Shown here: positions 14,513-20,864 of the stretch, one piece after another | How positions within the stretch are numbered: the first letter of the stretch is position 1 | How the letters are laid out: each line of letters opens with the position of its first letter | Virus record (IMG/VR): IMGVR_UViG_3300036466_000380 | Span: 1 to 21,106 of that record | Reading direction: 5' to 3' (one strand) | DNA length: 21,106 nucleotides | Source: a virus | Position numbers and translations under genes: made by a program | Notes under the pieces: model-generated | Database searches by the model: none | The model's input: the letters and a program-made list of their open reading frames with translations, nothing else | Told to the model about the DNA's origin: nothing

Positions 14513-16228
14513 CTACAACCCCGGCACATCCACAGTCGGATCCTCAGCCTGTGGAAGCCATTTTTCATACAATCCGTAAACAAGGTACATGAATGCCGAC
14601 GGTATCTGGGTAGAATACCACGCCTGGTCTTCAAAATCAAGTTTCCGCTCACTGCTTTTGTCAAGCTCTATGCGGTTATCTTCTGTGCGCTTGCGCGGAC
14701 TCATATATATGCTGCTTATGAGCTCCTCGCACTCGTACTGACAAATACGAATGCGCGGTGTACGCATTTCGCGCTCTGCCATGAGGCGACTCAGCAGCAA
14801 ATAGTGTTGCCAAAAGAAAATGGTGCGCTGGTCCTGATTCATCAGGTGCACTTCCCACCCAAGGTTTTCAAGTTCTGTTGCCAAAATCTTTGCATCGGTG
14901 TCTCCTTTCGGATTGTTGCGATAACGCTCCTTGCGCTGATTCCCTGCACGGTCGTAATACAAATAAATTACCCGGCGCTGATGAAACTCAAAAAAAGCGT
15001 TGGTTTTTTGTGCCAGCGCGTGATGCTCATCCGGAAGGTAGGCATATATGTTTTTTATGGTGCGCAATTCGTTGTTTCGCTCCTGGGCAAATACCAAGCT
15101 GGAAAAACCACCTGGATCATACCCCACCAACAGCGGTTTGGTGCCGTCGCAATGCTTTAGATCGCGGCTACTCTTCTTGTAGCTGCCATCCACCGAGTGC
15201 ATATCAATGCTGTTGTACTGATAGGAGTCCTCAAATATGTGACGCTGAGTCATCTGTGCAAAAAACAGATCTTTCACCATTTTTGGGCGGATACCGAGAA
15301 TGGAAAGCTTGAATTTATCGATGTTATGACGGCTTCCCTGGTACTGTTCTTTCATATAATCGAGCCCCAACACCACAAGGTTGGTAAAGCTGGTTCCCTT
15401 AAGAAAAAGCGTCTGTCCGCGTCGCTTCTGGTTGGCTTTTTTCTCCCATTTGGCTGCAAAACGCAGGTTTTTCTCTATGTCGCGATCTATTTTCTTTGCC
15501 AGATAGATGGAATCCCGTCCGGTGAGCTGTTCTTTTTCTTTTTTCCATTGCTCCACCTTTGCCAAAGCAACGCTTACACGGTATGCCACATATACAATCT
15601 GCTCCATCAGCTCTTTGTCCATGTTTTCTTCGAGCGAAAGCCACCAGTCGTGGTCGTTTTCGAAATTGGGAGTCGATGAAAACCCGGTGATGCCGCCAAA
15701 ATAGTGCGAATGGCCAAAGATCTGGCGGTTTCCGCGTTTCGCTGGTGCCAGGCGTTCGGTAAAGTTGGTTTCTGATATGCGAAGGAGCTCATCCAAAAAT
15801 ACGTGCGAGAAATTCTGCCCCGGACCGGCCGTGTTGGCGCGGTCAACCCCTACAAACTTAGCCACGGTGCCCCATACTGTACTGATGGTGTGTTTCCAAC
15901 TCACTACCTCAAACAGTGGTTCTTTAAAATGGCGGGGAGGGCGCTTCCCATACTCAAAATGAATGCCCCGCTTGTAGTGCGTATTCAGAAACTCCAGCAA
16001 TCCCGGAACAATGGTATCTATTACAAATGAGTACGACGGGCCTCCCAATGCAACCGTAGATTGCGGCATGGCCTCACAAACCCGCACAAATCTCGGCCCC
16101 AGTATGTGTGTGGTTTTTCCGGATCCTCGCCCCAGATCGCCAATAAGGTTTTGCGGATCTCCCAACATGGCCCGGGTCTGAATCACCGAATAATACGCGC
16201 GTTGCAAGTCTGTTACCGTGCTACTCAT
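14513..16228 (-). CDS. terL: Terminase large subunit (DNA-packaging ATPase/nuclease)
   Basis: This 571 aa protein has an N-terminal ATPase with a Walker A loop GRGSGKTT (33-40) and a Walker B VFLDE (143-147). The C-terminal RNase H-like nuclease has catalytic Asp candidates in LLVGYDPGG (D371) and YYDRAGN (D426), and a late DFEDQAWY segment with further acidic residues. It powers DNA translocation into the prohead and cuts concatemers. The gene overlaps the preceding small-terminase candidate by 8 nt. A Lys/Glu/Arg-rich helical linker (about 225-275) separates the two enzymatic domains and is longer than in compact terminases. The family call is secure. Confidence 0.95.
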   Translation of the reverse strand: MSSTVTDLQRAYYSVIQTRAMLGDPQNLIGDLGRGSGKTTHILGPRFVRVCEAMPQSTVALGGPSYSFVIDTIVPGLLEFLNTHYKRGIHFEYGKRPPRHFKEPLFEVVSWKHTISTVWGTVAKFVGVDRANTAGPGQNFSHVFLDELLRISETNFTERLAPAKRGNRQIFGHSHYFGGITGFSSTPNFENDHDWWLSLEENMDKELMEQIVYVAYRVSVALAKVEQWKKEKEQLTGRDSIYLAKKIDRDIEKNLRFAAKWEKKANQKRRGQTLFLKGTSFTNLVVLGLDYMKEQYQGSRHNIDKFKLSILGIRPKMVKDLFFAQMTQRHIFEDSYQYNSIDMHSVDGSYKKSSRDLKHCDGTKPLLVGYDPGGFSSLVFAQERNNELRTIKNIYAYLPDEHHALAQKTNAFFEFHQRRVIYLYYDRAGNQRKERYRNNPKGDTDAKILATELENLGWEVHLMNQDQRTIFFWQHYLLLSRLMAEREMRTPRIRICQYECEELISSIYMSPRKRTEDNRIELDKSSERKLDFEDQAWYSTQIPSAFMYLVYGLYEKWLPQAEDPTVDVPGL

Positions 16229-16862
16229 CTTCCTCCTCGTTTACGTCTTCATAATCGATATCCTCGGTGCGGTTCAGCGCCAATGCGGCATCGCTGAGGG
16301 CTGTCTGCTTATCCCGTTGATCTATAGGTAAGTCCCTAATAAACTTCTCGGTATTTGTCCACAACTGCCCCAGATTGAATTCCTCCAAACCAAGAAGCGA
16401 AGGATTCACCTCCGGAGATATAAGGAATGTGTGTGGTTTAATCTCGTTGGGATCAATGGCCAGATTGGAAGCCTCCAGACGAAACTCTTTCGACCGCTCT
16501 ATGCAGCGGCGAGCCTCAGTAATATTATTGGCGGCAATAGAGAGCCGCGCCAAATCCTCCATGCGGTCGGCGTAGTAGTTCGACCATGCCTCTGCCTTAA
16601 CTGTGCTGTTTAGGTGAAAGTAATTGATGGCATCGTAAATACGATTCTTAGCTGTGGAGAGAGATATCTCCGGAAAAGACTCCCTCAGTCGCTTAGCCCC
16701 GCGCATGATGTTATGCTCATGCTCCTGGGTGCGAATCTCCACCGCCCGGTCTAGCTGCAAGATATATTGCTTCAAATCGTCGCCCAACGCCATTGATTCG
16801 CCGGTCTTACGAAAATCCTGAAGTATCTCCACAGGTATGGTCTCAAGGTCTTTCAGGCTCAT
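16221..16862 (-). CDS. Putative small terminase subunit, 213 aa
   Basis: The gene lies directly upstream of terL (8 nt overlap), the canonical position of the small subunit, which binds the packaging site and feeds DNA to the ATPase. The region AKRLRESFPEISLSTAKNR (about residues 56-74) looks like a helix-turn-helix. It is followed by a long helical stretch (RMEDLARLSIAANNITEARRC) and a strongly acidic C-terminus (EDIDYEDVNEEEDE). The order of HTH, oligomerisation helices and acidic tail is typical of small terminases. I see no direct family signature, so this remains a context-supported call. Confidence 0.85.
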   Translation of the reverse strand: MSLKDLETIPVEILQDFRKTGESMALGDDLKQYILQLDRAVEIRTQEHEHNIMRGAKRLRESFPEISLSTAKNRIYDAINYFHLNSTVKAEAWSNYYADRMEDLARLSIAANNITEARRCIERSKEFRLEASNLAIDPNEIKPHTFLISPEVNPSLLGLEEFNLGQLWTNTEKFIRDLPIDQRDKQTALSDAALALNRTEDIDYEDVNEEEDE

Positions 16863-17020
16863 ACACCAAATAGTTGTTTGCGAAGTTCGAGAACCCGTTG
16901 CTTTTCTTCCAGTTCAAGCTTTTGAGCTTGAGCCTGAATGAGCATAAGCATATCAACTGCCTTGGGCTGCTTTCTTTCTTCTTGCGATTCTTCGCTGTTG
17001 TGTTCTTCGTTTTCGTCCAT
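16859..17020 (-). CDS. 53 aa charged helical protein, first gene of the late block
   Basis: I take ATG at 17020 as the start because it places the late-gene element (17065-17074) 44 nt upstream, as at other late genes. An in-frame ATG at 17053 would add 11 hydrophobic residues and lie within the leader. The protein is acidic at the N-terminus (DENEEHNSEESQEE), then forms one amphipathic Gln/Leu/Glu helix (MLMLIQAQAQKLELEEKQ) likely to be coiled coil. It overlaps the small-terminase candidate by 4 nt, so the two are probably coupled. The function is unknown. Confidence 0.72.
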   Translation of the reverse strand: MDENEEHNSEESQEERKQPKAVDMLMLIQAQAQKLELEEKQRVLELRKQLFGV

Positions 17021-17036
17021 ATACAAGACTTTTAAA

Positions 17037-17074
17037 CAAAAGAAACAAACCAACTAAAGCCGTTAAAGGACAAA
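17037..17074 (-). promoter_or_regulatory. Late-gene element, copy 5, ahead of the packaging genes
   Basis: TTTGTCCTTT at 17074-17065 follows directly on the T-tract of a terminator. TTCTTTTG lies 20 nt later (17044-17037), matching TAnnTTTG at seven of eight positions. The start at 17020 is 44 nt from the element. Placement just after a terminator is what a promoter would need in order to start a new transcript. Confidence 0.6.
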
Positions 17075-17100
17075 AAAAGCCCCGACCAGAAGGCCGGAGC
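17072..17100 (-). terminator. Rho-independent terminator after the KilA-N gene
   Basis: On the minus strand GCTCCGGCC, loop TTCT, GGTCGGGGC form a 9 bp stem including G-U pairs, followed by seven T. It lies 29 nt after the KilA-N stop and directly before late element copy 5. The same sequence with one base changed in the loop occurs at 18451-18478. Confidence 0.85.
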
Positions 17101-17128
17101 TCACTTTTATTGCACAAAAAAAAAATCT

Positions 17129-17680
17129 TTACGGTATAGGCTGCGAGGAAAACTCAATTTTTAATTGATTAAGCTGTCTTTTTGAAGCAGAAAGCCGCTT
17201 GTAATTGGCTTCTTTCTCCTTTTCCTCCAGTTCAAAATACTCTGCCATTTCAGGATATTTACTTAAAAGCTCCTTCTTTTTGGCCTCCCGCTGCGATTTA
17301 ATATTGAGTTTTTCAATCATTGCATCGCGCTGTTCCCGAAAATAATGGTTTATCATCCTGTCTATGGTAACATAAACCCATAATTCAAAAGCAGGATCTA
17401 ACCATGCAGCAAATTTCAAGGCCAAAATACGATGCATCCATGTTCCTGATTTTTGTTTTGAAACCAATAAATCTTCCTCCGATTCTATTCCTAAAAAGCG
17501 AGAATTCTCGCTTTTTAGACACTCATTTATAAATGATTTTGTGGTTTCATTTCTTACAAATGCCTCTACTTTGCGGCCAAAAACTTTCCCCATTTGGGTA
17601 GCATTAACCATTACATTGTCTTTTCCTGCCGATAAAAAATCCACAGGTTGATTATCGTAAATAAAATGTACTACTTCCAT
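17129..17680 (-). CDS. KilA-N domain protein, putative DNA-binding regulator
   Basis: This 183 aa protein has a KilA-N domain at about residues 20-110. VMVNATQMGKVFGRK is the usual opening, and GTWMHRILALKFAAWLDPAFELWV matches the conserved W.h..LA..fA.WL.P.F segment. Residues 118-180 are a Lys/Glu-rich coiled coil, suggesting dimerisation. KilA-N domains are common in phage antirepressors and regulators and are thought to bind DNA. It follows the RadC-like gene with 21 nt spacing and is the last gene before a strong terminator, so it is early or regulatory in character. Its target is unknown; the CTTAAG repeats upstream are one candidate. Confidence 0.92.
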   Translation of the reverse strand: MEVVHFIYDNQPVDFLSAGKDNVMVNATQMGKVFGRKVEAFVRNETTKSFINECLKSENSRFLGIESEEDLLVSKQKSGTWMHRILALKFAAWLDPAFELWVYVTIDRMINHYFREQRDAMIEKLNIKSQREAKKKELLSKYPEMAEYFELEEKEKEANYKRLSASKRQLNQLKIEFSSQPIP

Positions 17681-17701
17681 AATAAAAAAGGTTTAGATTG
17701 A

Positions 17702-18184
17702 TTAGATGTAAAAGAAATTCTGGTCTTTAAGGCTCTTAAATCGCTTGCCATCTAACAACATGTAATCGTGCATAAACACACCATGCTCTATAGCCTGACT
17801 GTGAACTTCGCCTGCCAGTAGGTAATCCGAAGAGGGTGTTTGAGCAGGAAGCTCAGAAACATTCCGCGCCAAAATAAAGCCATTGGCCCCCATTACAGAG
17901 CACCATGCCAACAATTCGTTTATTTCGGTCTGATTAAGCTTCTTTTTTCCGGAAGCCACAATGCGAAAACCAACGGCATGATGGTTTTTTGTGAAAATTA
18001 CGGAATACTGAGGTTTAGAATAGAACTCTTTGCGGTTCCACATCCGCAAAAACACATGCTGAGAGTCCAGCGGATCGCCCAATAATACAGTGTTAGATTC
18101 TGAATTGGGCTTCTCACAAACGTCAACGCGTGGCACCTGCCACATTTCATCGATTTTAAATCGATTCTCTTTTTGTTTTTTCAT
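17702..18184 (-). CDS. RadC/JAB-like protein lacking the metal-binding histidines
   Basis: This 160 aa protein follows the layout of the RadC C-terminal JAB domain: VIFTKNHHAVGFRIVASGKK, then LLAWCSVMGANGFILARNVSEL, then TPSSDYLLAGEV and HDYMLLDG. In active RadC-type domains the segment after FILA reads HNHPSG; here it is RNVSEL, so the two metal-ligand His are gone while the later Asp (D120) remains. It is probably not a working metallohydrolase and may be a binding protein. I chose ATG at 18184, the first residue of MKKQKENRFK; an upstream in-frame extension runs through a hairpin and poly-A tract and looks non-coding. The start codon lies in a repeat arm that can pair with 18239-18252. Confidence 0.85.
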   Translation of the reverse strand: MKKQKENRFKIDEMWQVPRVDVCEKPNSESNTVLLGDPLDSQHVFLRMWNRKEFYSKPQYSVIFTKNHHAVGFRIVASGKKKLNQTEINELLAWCSVMGANGFILARNVSELPAQTPSSDYLLAGEVHSQAIEHGVFMHDYMLLDGKRFKSLKDQNFFYI

Positions 18185-18259
18185 TGGTCTTAAGCATTTA
18201 ATTAAGGGTGCAAAAAAAAAACGGCGCACCCGACCCGCTGCTTAAGACCAATTAAGGGC
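18183..18259 (-). repeat. 14 bp inverted repeat over the radC-like start codon, with internal hairpin
   Basis: On the minus strand ATTGGTCTTAAGCA (18252-18239) is the exact complement of TGCTTAAGACCAAT (18196-18183), whose last two bases are the A and T of the radC-like start codon. Between them GGGTGC and GCACCC form a second 6 bp stem around a T-rich loop. A transcript could fold so that the start codon is sealed. The longer arm extends to 18259 with CCCTTAATT and is complementary to a copy at 18387-18409. Confidence 0.75.
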
Positions 18260-18347
18260 TTGAATTAACCATTACAATTAATCCACGGGAGATACGCCGC
18301 CATATCAAAAAAACTATCGTAAGTAAAGAACGTTACCGAACAGGCAT

Positions 18348-18378
18348 AAAAAAACCACCATTTCGGCATGAAAGGTGG
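18348..18378 (-). terminator. Terminator-like hairpin of the short transcript
   Basis: On the minus strand CCACC+TTTC pairs with GAAA+(T)GGTGG, with one bulged T, around the loop ATGCC, followed by seven T. It stands between a strong promoter and the radC-like gene, so it would act as an sRNA terminator or attenuator. Confidence 0.65.
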
Positions 18379-18407
18379 GCGTCTCCGCCCTTAATTGAAA
18401 TCTTAAG
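18348..18407 (-). ncRNA. Candidate small RNA or attenuated leader
   Basis: A consensus promoter (18413-18443) predicts a start near 18407. About 60 nt later lies a hairpin with T-tract that would end transcription. The RNA would carry a GGGCG, GAGA tetraloop, CGCCC hairpin (18377-18390), then the terminator stem. No open frame of useful size fits. It could be a stand-alone regulatory RNA or the leader of the radC-like/KilA-N genes with partial read-through. The ends are inferred. Confidence 0.5.
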
Positions 18408-18412
18408 CACTT

Positions 18413-18443
18413 CAAATATACGAATGATTTGTAAAAATGCAAA
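18413..18443 (-). promoter_or_regulatory. Bacteroidota-type promoter ahead of the short RNA/radC-like gene
   Basis: TTTG (18443-18440), 19 nt spacer, TATATTTG (18420-18413) match the Bacteroidota vegetative promoter (TTTG, about 19-20 nt, TAnnTTTG) exactly. The repeat TGCTTAAGA begins at 18409, right at the expected transcription start, where an operator would sit. Confidence 0.82.
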
Positions 18444-18450
18444 TAGTTTG

Positions 18451-18478
18451 AAAAAAGCCCCGACCATAAGGCCGGAGC
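18451..18478 (-). terminator. Rho-independent terminator ending the early gene run
   Basis: The stem GCTCCGGCC, loop TTAT, GGTCGGGGC is followed by six T on the minus strand, 24 nt after the stop of the 90 aa gene. It is identical to the terminator at 17072-17100 over the hairpin except for one loop base. Confidence 0.85.
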
Positions 18479-18501
18479 TGGGGCTACGTTCAGAAATAAA
18501 C

Positions 18502-18774
18502 TTATAGGTTTGTTTTAGATAAAAAAAGCACATTATAGCATTGCTCCATAAGATTCTTAGAAATATGGTCATCCCCAATAGCTGCGCAATAGCCAACTAA
18601 TACCATGTACAAACTGTTAAGTCTGTCTTTCTCCATTGATTCAAGCGAGGCCCCTAGTCGAAGGTCATAAACAACGGAATACGCTTGTATTATTGTTGAA
18701 CTCCGATTCTCTTTGGAAAAAGAAAAATCCAAAAAATCGATAAAGTCTTTAGAAATATATAACTGATGTGCCAT
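18502..18774 (-). CDS. 90 aa protein of unknown function
   Basis: The start codon lies 3 nt after the stop of the 153 aa gene, and a terminator follows the stop, so it is the last gene of the early run. The protein is mostly helical: IYSKDFIDFL-like opening (LYISKDFIDFLDFSF), a central helix (SSTIIQAYSVVYDLRLG), then a hydrophobic helix (LNSLYMVLVGYCAAIG) that is short for a membrane span, and a C-terminal helix with two Cys. No family is recognised. Coupling and neat termination argue that it is real. Confidence 0.72.
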   Translation of the reverse strand: MAHQLYISKDFIDFLDFSFSKENRSSTIIQAYSVVYDLRLGASLESMEKDRLNSLYMVLVGYCAAIGDDHISKNLMEQCYNVLFLSKTNL

Positions 18775-18777
18775 ACA

Positions 18778-19239
18778 TTACTCCTTCCCACACATTTCAT
18801 CCAAAAACGCTTCAAGATCCGGAGTAGGGCTTCCCCATGCCACCGGTTCGTTCCAAAAGCGGTCGATCTCATCCATGAGAAAGTAACACTGTGCGGCAGT
18901 GAGTAGCGCGATCTTAGTATAAATATCCTCCGGATCTACATTCCAGTTTGTAAGTAAGCCGTCGTATTTCTGACCATCCTCTATTCCTGCCCGCAACACA
19001 TTGTTGTTGGCAGCATAGGCCGGATCAAACATTACCGCATTCAGGTTATCAACCATGGCCGACAGTTCGGCGCGGGTAAACATGCCTTTCAACTCGTGCA
19101 GCGTGGCAGCGCGAAGGTGCACAAAAGCATGCGCAGCACGCGACGCACCGGTGGTTGGCTTCCCGTAAAGGCGGGTGTACTTTTCTCTGATTTCCGGTGC
19201 CAGGTAAGTCTGGGTAATCTCTTTTCGTTCTGTTTTCAT
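18778..19239 (-). CDS. 153 aa early-region protein of unknown function
   Basis: I choose ATG at 19239 because the preceding gene stops at 19242-19244, leaving a 2 nt gap; the longer frame to 19278 would run deep into that gene and begins with a low-complexity basic stretch. The protein is alpha-helical. It contains TGASRAAHAFVHLRAATLHELKG near residues 30-52, an ELSAMVDNLNAVMFD helix, and AALLTAAQCYF-like (IALLTAAQCYFLMDEIDRFW) helices near the C-terminus. It has no catalytic motif. I recall similar proteins on Bacteroidota mobile elements but no function. Confidence 0.8.
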   Translation of the reverse strand: MKTERKEITQTYLAPEIREKYTRLYGKPTTGASRAAHAFVHLRAATLHELKGMFTRAELSAMVDNLNAVMFDPAYAANNNVLRAGIEDGQKYDGLLTNWNVDPEDIYTKIALLTAAQCYFLMDEIDRFWNEPVAWGSPTPDLEAFLDEMCGKE

Positions 19240-19241
19240 CG

Positions 19242-19553
19242 TTATTTTTCTTTTTTTACAATTGCATAAACGTACCATTCAGCCGCGCGACGCATAAGGC
19301 GGGCAATATGGTTGGCATCATTCTGTGTCGTCATTTCCACGTCATCAAAAAAACGTATAAGCCGAAAAACATAATAGCGGTCCTGGTGCTCTGCCTTGCC
19401 GCCAATTTTTATCGATGGCTCAACAACCATACTGGCCGCTTCATTATCGAACTCATGTATCTCGCCTATAAATGCGGGGTTTCTGGTTTTGATAACGAAT
19501 TTGCGACCGCTCTTGGGGTCGCTGGCGTAAAGGTGTTTTGGTTCTTGCCTCAT
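19242..19553 (-). CDS. 103 aa early-region protein of unknown function
   Basis: The start is placed at ATG 19553 (MRQEPKHLYASDP), because the longer in-frame extension to 19604 would be translated from a GC-rich hairpin and would overlap the preceding gene. The protein is basic with a beta-rich N-terminal half (KFVIKTRNPAFIGEIHEF) and RYYVFRLIRFFDDVE, then a C-terminal helix (ANHIARLMRRAAEWYVYAIV). It is followed 2 nt later by the 153 aa gene, so the two are coupled. No family is recognised. Confidence 0.75.
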   Translation of the reverse strand: MRQEPKHLYASDPKSGRKFVIKTRNPAFIGEIHEFDNEAASMVVEPSIKIGGKAEHQDRYYVFRLIRFFDDVEMTTQNDANHIARLMRRAAEWYVYAIVKKEK

Positions 19554-19558
19554 AATTA

Positions 19559-19590
19559 AAAAAAGGATAAAGCCCCCTGACAGCCGGGGG
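19559..19590 (-). terminator. GC hairpin between the ASCH gene and the 103 aa gene
   Basis: CCCCC, loop GGCTGTCA, GGGGG is followed by CTTTATCC and seven T on the minus strand, starting 6 nt after the ASCH stop. It may be a leaky terminator or, like two similar hairpins upstream, a leader structure in front of a start codon (19 nt away). Confidence 0.4.
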
Positions 19591-19596
19591 AGAGCT

Positions 19597-19986
19597 CTAT
19601 ACATAATTATCTAAACAATCACTTATCTGATCATAATTATAGATAAGGTCACCCGGCTCATATACTTTTGAAACCTTCGGACTTTGAAAATGCCCAGGCG
19701 GCGACTTCACTTTCAATTTGTCAATGTTCGAAGACGAAAGCACTCGCCCCAGGGATATATCATAACAATCGGTTTCAGTGACACCGCAAAATTCAACAAT
19801 CATAACCGGGGCATCTGTAGCATAACCATTTCGAAACTGAACTACATCATATTTTTTTGGCGTGCCGTCTTTATGAAAAAGACGGCTTCGCCAATAATGG
19901 GTAATATCTCTGTACTCGTTAAGCTTACGCCCTTCAAGAATCTGATTGAAGTAATAAGCGTGCAGTGTGAGGTTCAGTATTTTCAT
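19597..19986 (-). CDS. ASCH-domain protein
   Basis: This 129 aa protein has the ASCH pattern of small phage and bacterial members. It opens MKILNLTLHAYYFNQILEGRKLNEYR, where the Gly-Lys region and the Glu-Tyr-Arg form the substrate-facing part of the fold. It continues with HYWRSRLF, YDVVQFRNGYATDAPVMIVEF and a C-terminal strand/loop region. ASCH (ASC-1 homology) domains have a PUA-like barrel and are thought to bind RNA or modified nucleosides; some are hydrolases of modified nucleosides. The gene follows the 76 aa gene with a 3 nt gap, in the early run. The exact activity is not evident. Confidence 0.9.
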   Translation of the reverse strand: MKILNLTLHAYYFNQILEGRKLNEYRDITHYWRSRLFHKDGTPKKYDVVQFRNGYATDAPVMIVEFCGVTETDCYDISLGRVLSSSNIDKLKVKSPPGHFQSPKVSKVYEPGDLIYNYDQISDCLDNYV

Positions 19987-19989
19987 TCT

Positions 19990-20220
19990 TTAAAAGAATA
20001 TGGCAACTCTTCTGAGGCCGTTAGGTTCAATTCGTATTGAGTTATATTTATCAGCAAATCGCTCAAGTTTCGAAAAATCAGCAGATTCACTCAATTTTTG
20101 CTTCAACACAACGTTAAAATACTTGTGCCCCCGATGCTCTCTTATGCCGCAAAAATACTCGCACGATTCAACTATTACCCCTGTTTGTTCATAAATAAAG
20201 TTCAAAATCTCGTCTATCAT
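19990..20220 (-). CDS. 76 aa early-region protein of unknown function
   Basis: The gene has a 63 nt leader with a GC hairpin 14 nt before the start codon and ends 3 nt before the ASCH gene. The protein reads as a small alpha/beta domain: helix (DEILNFIYEQTG), strand (ESCEYFCGI), strand (YFNVVLKQKL), helix (SKLERFADKYN) and a final strand (RRVAIFF). No motif identifies a family. Composition and tight coupling to the ASCH gene support it as real. Confidence 0.75.
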   Translation of the reverse strand: MIDEILNFIYEQTGVIVESCEYFCGIREHRGHKYFNVVLKQKLSESADFSKLERFADKYNSIRIEPNGLRRVAIFF

Positions 20221-20234
20221 GTTACCAACTTTTT

Positions 20235-20250
20235 AGCCCTGGTGCCGGGC
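20235..20250 (-). promoter_or_regulatory. Leader hairpin before the 76 aa gene
   Basis: GCCC, loop GGCACCA, GGGC on the minus strand is followed by TAAAAAGT. The last base of AGGGCT-like arm lies 14 nt before the ATG at 20220. The same arrangement, again with 14 nt, precedes the 188 aa gene. Confidence 0.5.
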
Positions 20251-20283
20251 GGTTAAAATATCATTCTATTTTTTTCGAAACAA

Positions 20284-20850
20284 CTAAAGACTCTGATAAT
20301 AAATTAAATGCCCAGGCTTGCCACCAACCTTAAATTTTCGTTCATTCTCAACGCCATAATTTCGATCAAAAATAGGCTTATCGAGCGTTATTGTAGTTGC
20401 TTTAACACCCTCGCAATCGTACTGGTGAGCTGAATAACCGATTGAAAGTTTCGGCAATTGCCAGGTACCCCAGTTATGAGAATTCAATTCAATCAATACA
20501 GTGCGAATGTTCTGAACAGTAGCCGGAATTACCTCTAATTGTTTAAGAACTGACCAGGCGGCAGCATGCTCTATATTCGACTTTTCGCGTAATTCGCGAT
20601 TTTCTGCCTGATTTACTTTCTTTGATGCATTATGAGCCGCCCGCTCTTTTTTTAGAAAAACAACCGCTTCATCTAGTGAAACGAATTCAGGCGAAAGAGC
20701 TCTAATTTCAAAGCCCTGACTCAACACTTCGTGCCTGGCGTTTTTCTTAATTTCAATTAATTCGCCTGTATTCATCAGACGAATGATTTTTTCATTTTTG
20801 CCATCGAAAATAAACGACTTACCGCGCTTGCTGTGATTTGCGTAATACAT
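20284..20850 (-). CDS. 188 aa protein, first gene of the early run
   Basis: This is the first gene after the strong promoter at 20910-20941, with a leader of about 50 nt. The protein has a basic N-terminus (MYYANHSKRGKSFIFDGKNEKI), a helical, Lys/Glu/Ala-rich middle (LDEAVVFLKKERAAHNASKK) that may be coiled coil, and a beta-rich C-terminus (LSIGYSAHQYDCEGVKATTITL, then KVGGKPGHLIYYQSL). I do not recognise a function. Its place at the head of the early region would suit a regulatory or host-interaction role, but nothing in the sequence proves it. Confidence 0.82.
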   Translation of the reverse strand: MYYANHSKRGKSFIFDGKNEKIIRLMNTGELIEIKKNARHEVLSQGFEIRALSPEFVSLDEAVVFLKKERAAHNASKKVNQAENRELREKSNIEHAAAWSVLKQLEVIPATVQNIRTVLIELNSHNWGTWQLPKLSIGYSAHQYDCEGVKATTITLDKPIFDRNYGVENERKFKVGGKPGHLIYYQSL

Positions 20851-20864
20851 AGTTGTGACTTTTA

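Noticed and set aside
14429-15160. Plus-strand frame of 243 codons opposite the terminase
   Set aside because: It lies entirely antisense to a gene with clear Walker and nuclease motifs and has no promoter or recognisable domain.
17021-17053. Earlier start for the 53 aa gene
   Set aside because: It would put the start codon within the predicted promoter spacer and break the 44 nt spacing seen at other late genes.
18185-18229. N-terminal extension of the radC-like gene
   Set aside because: It would translate through the GGGTGC hairpin and poly-A tract. MKKQKENRFK at 18184 is a more natural start.
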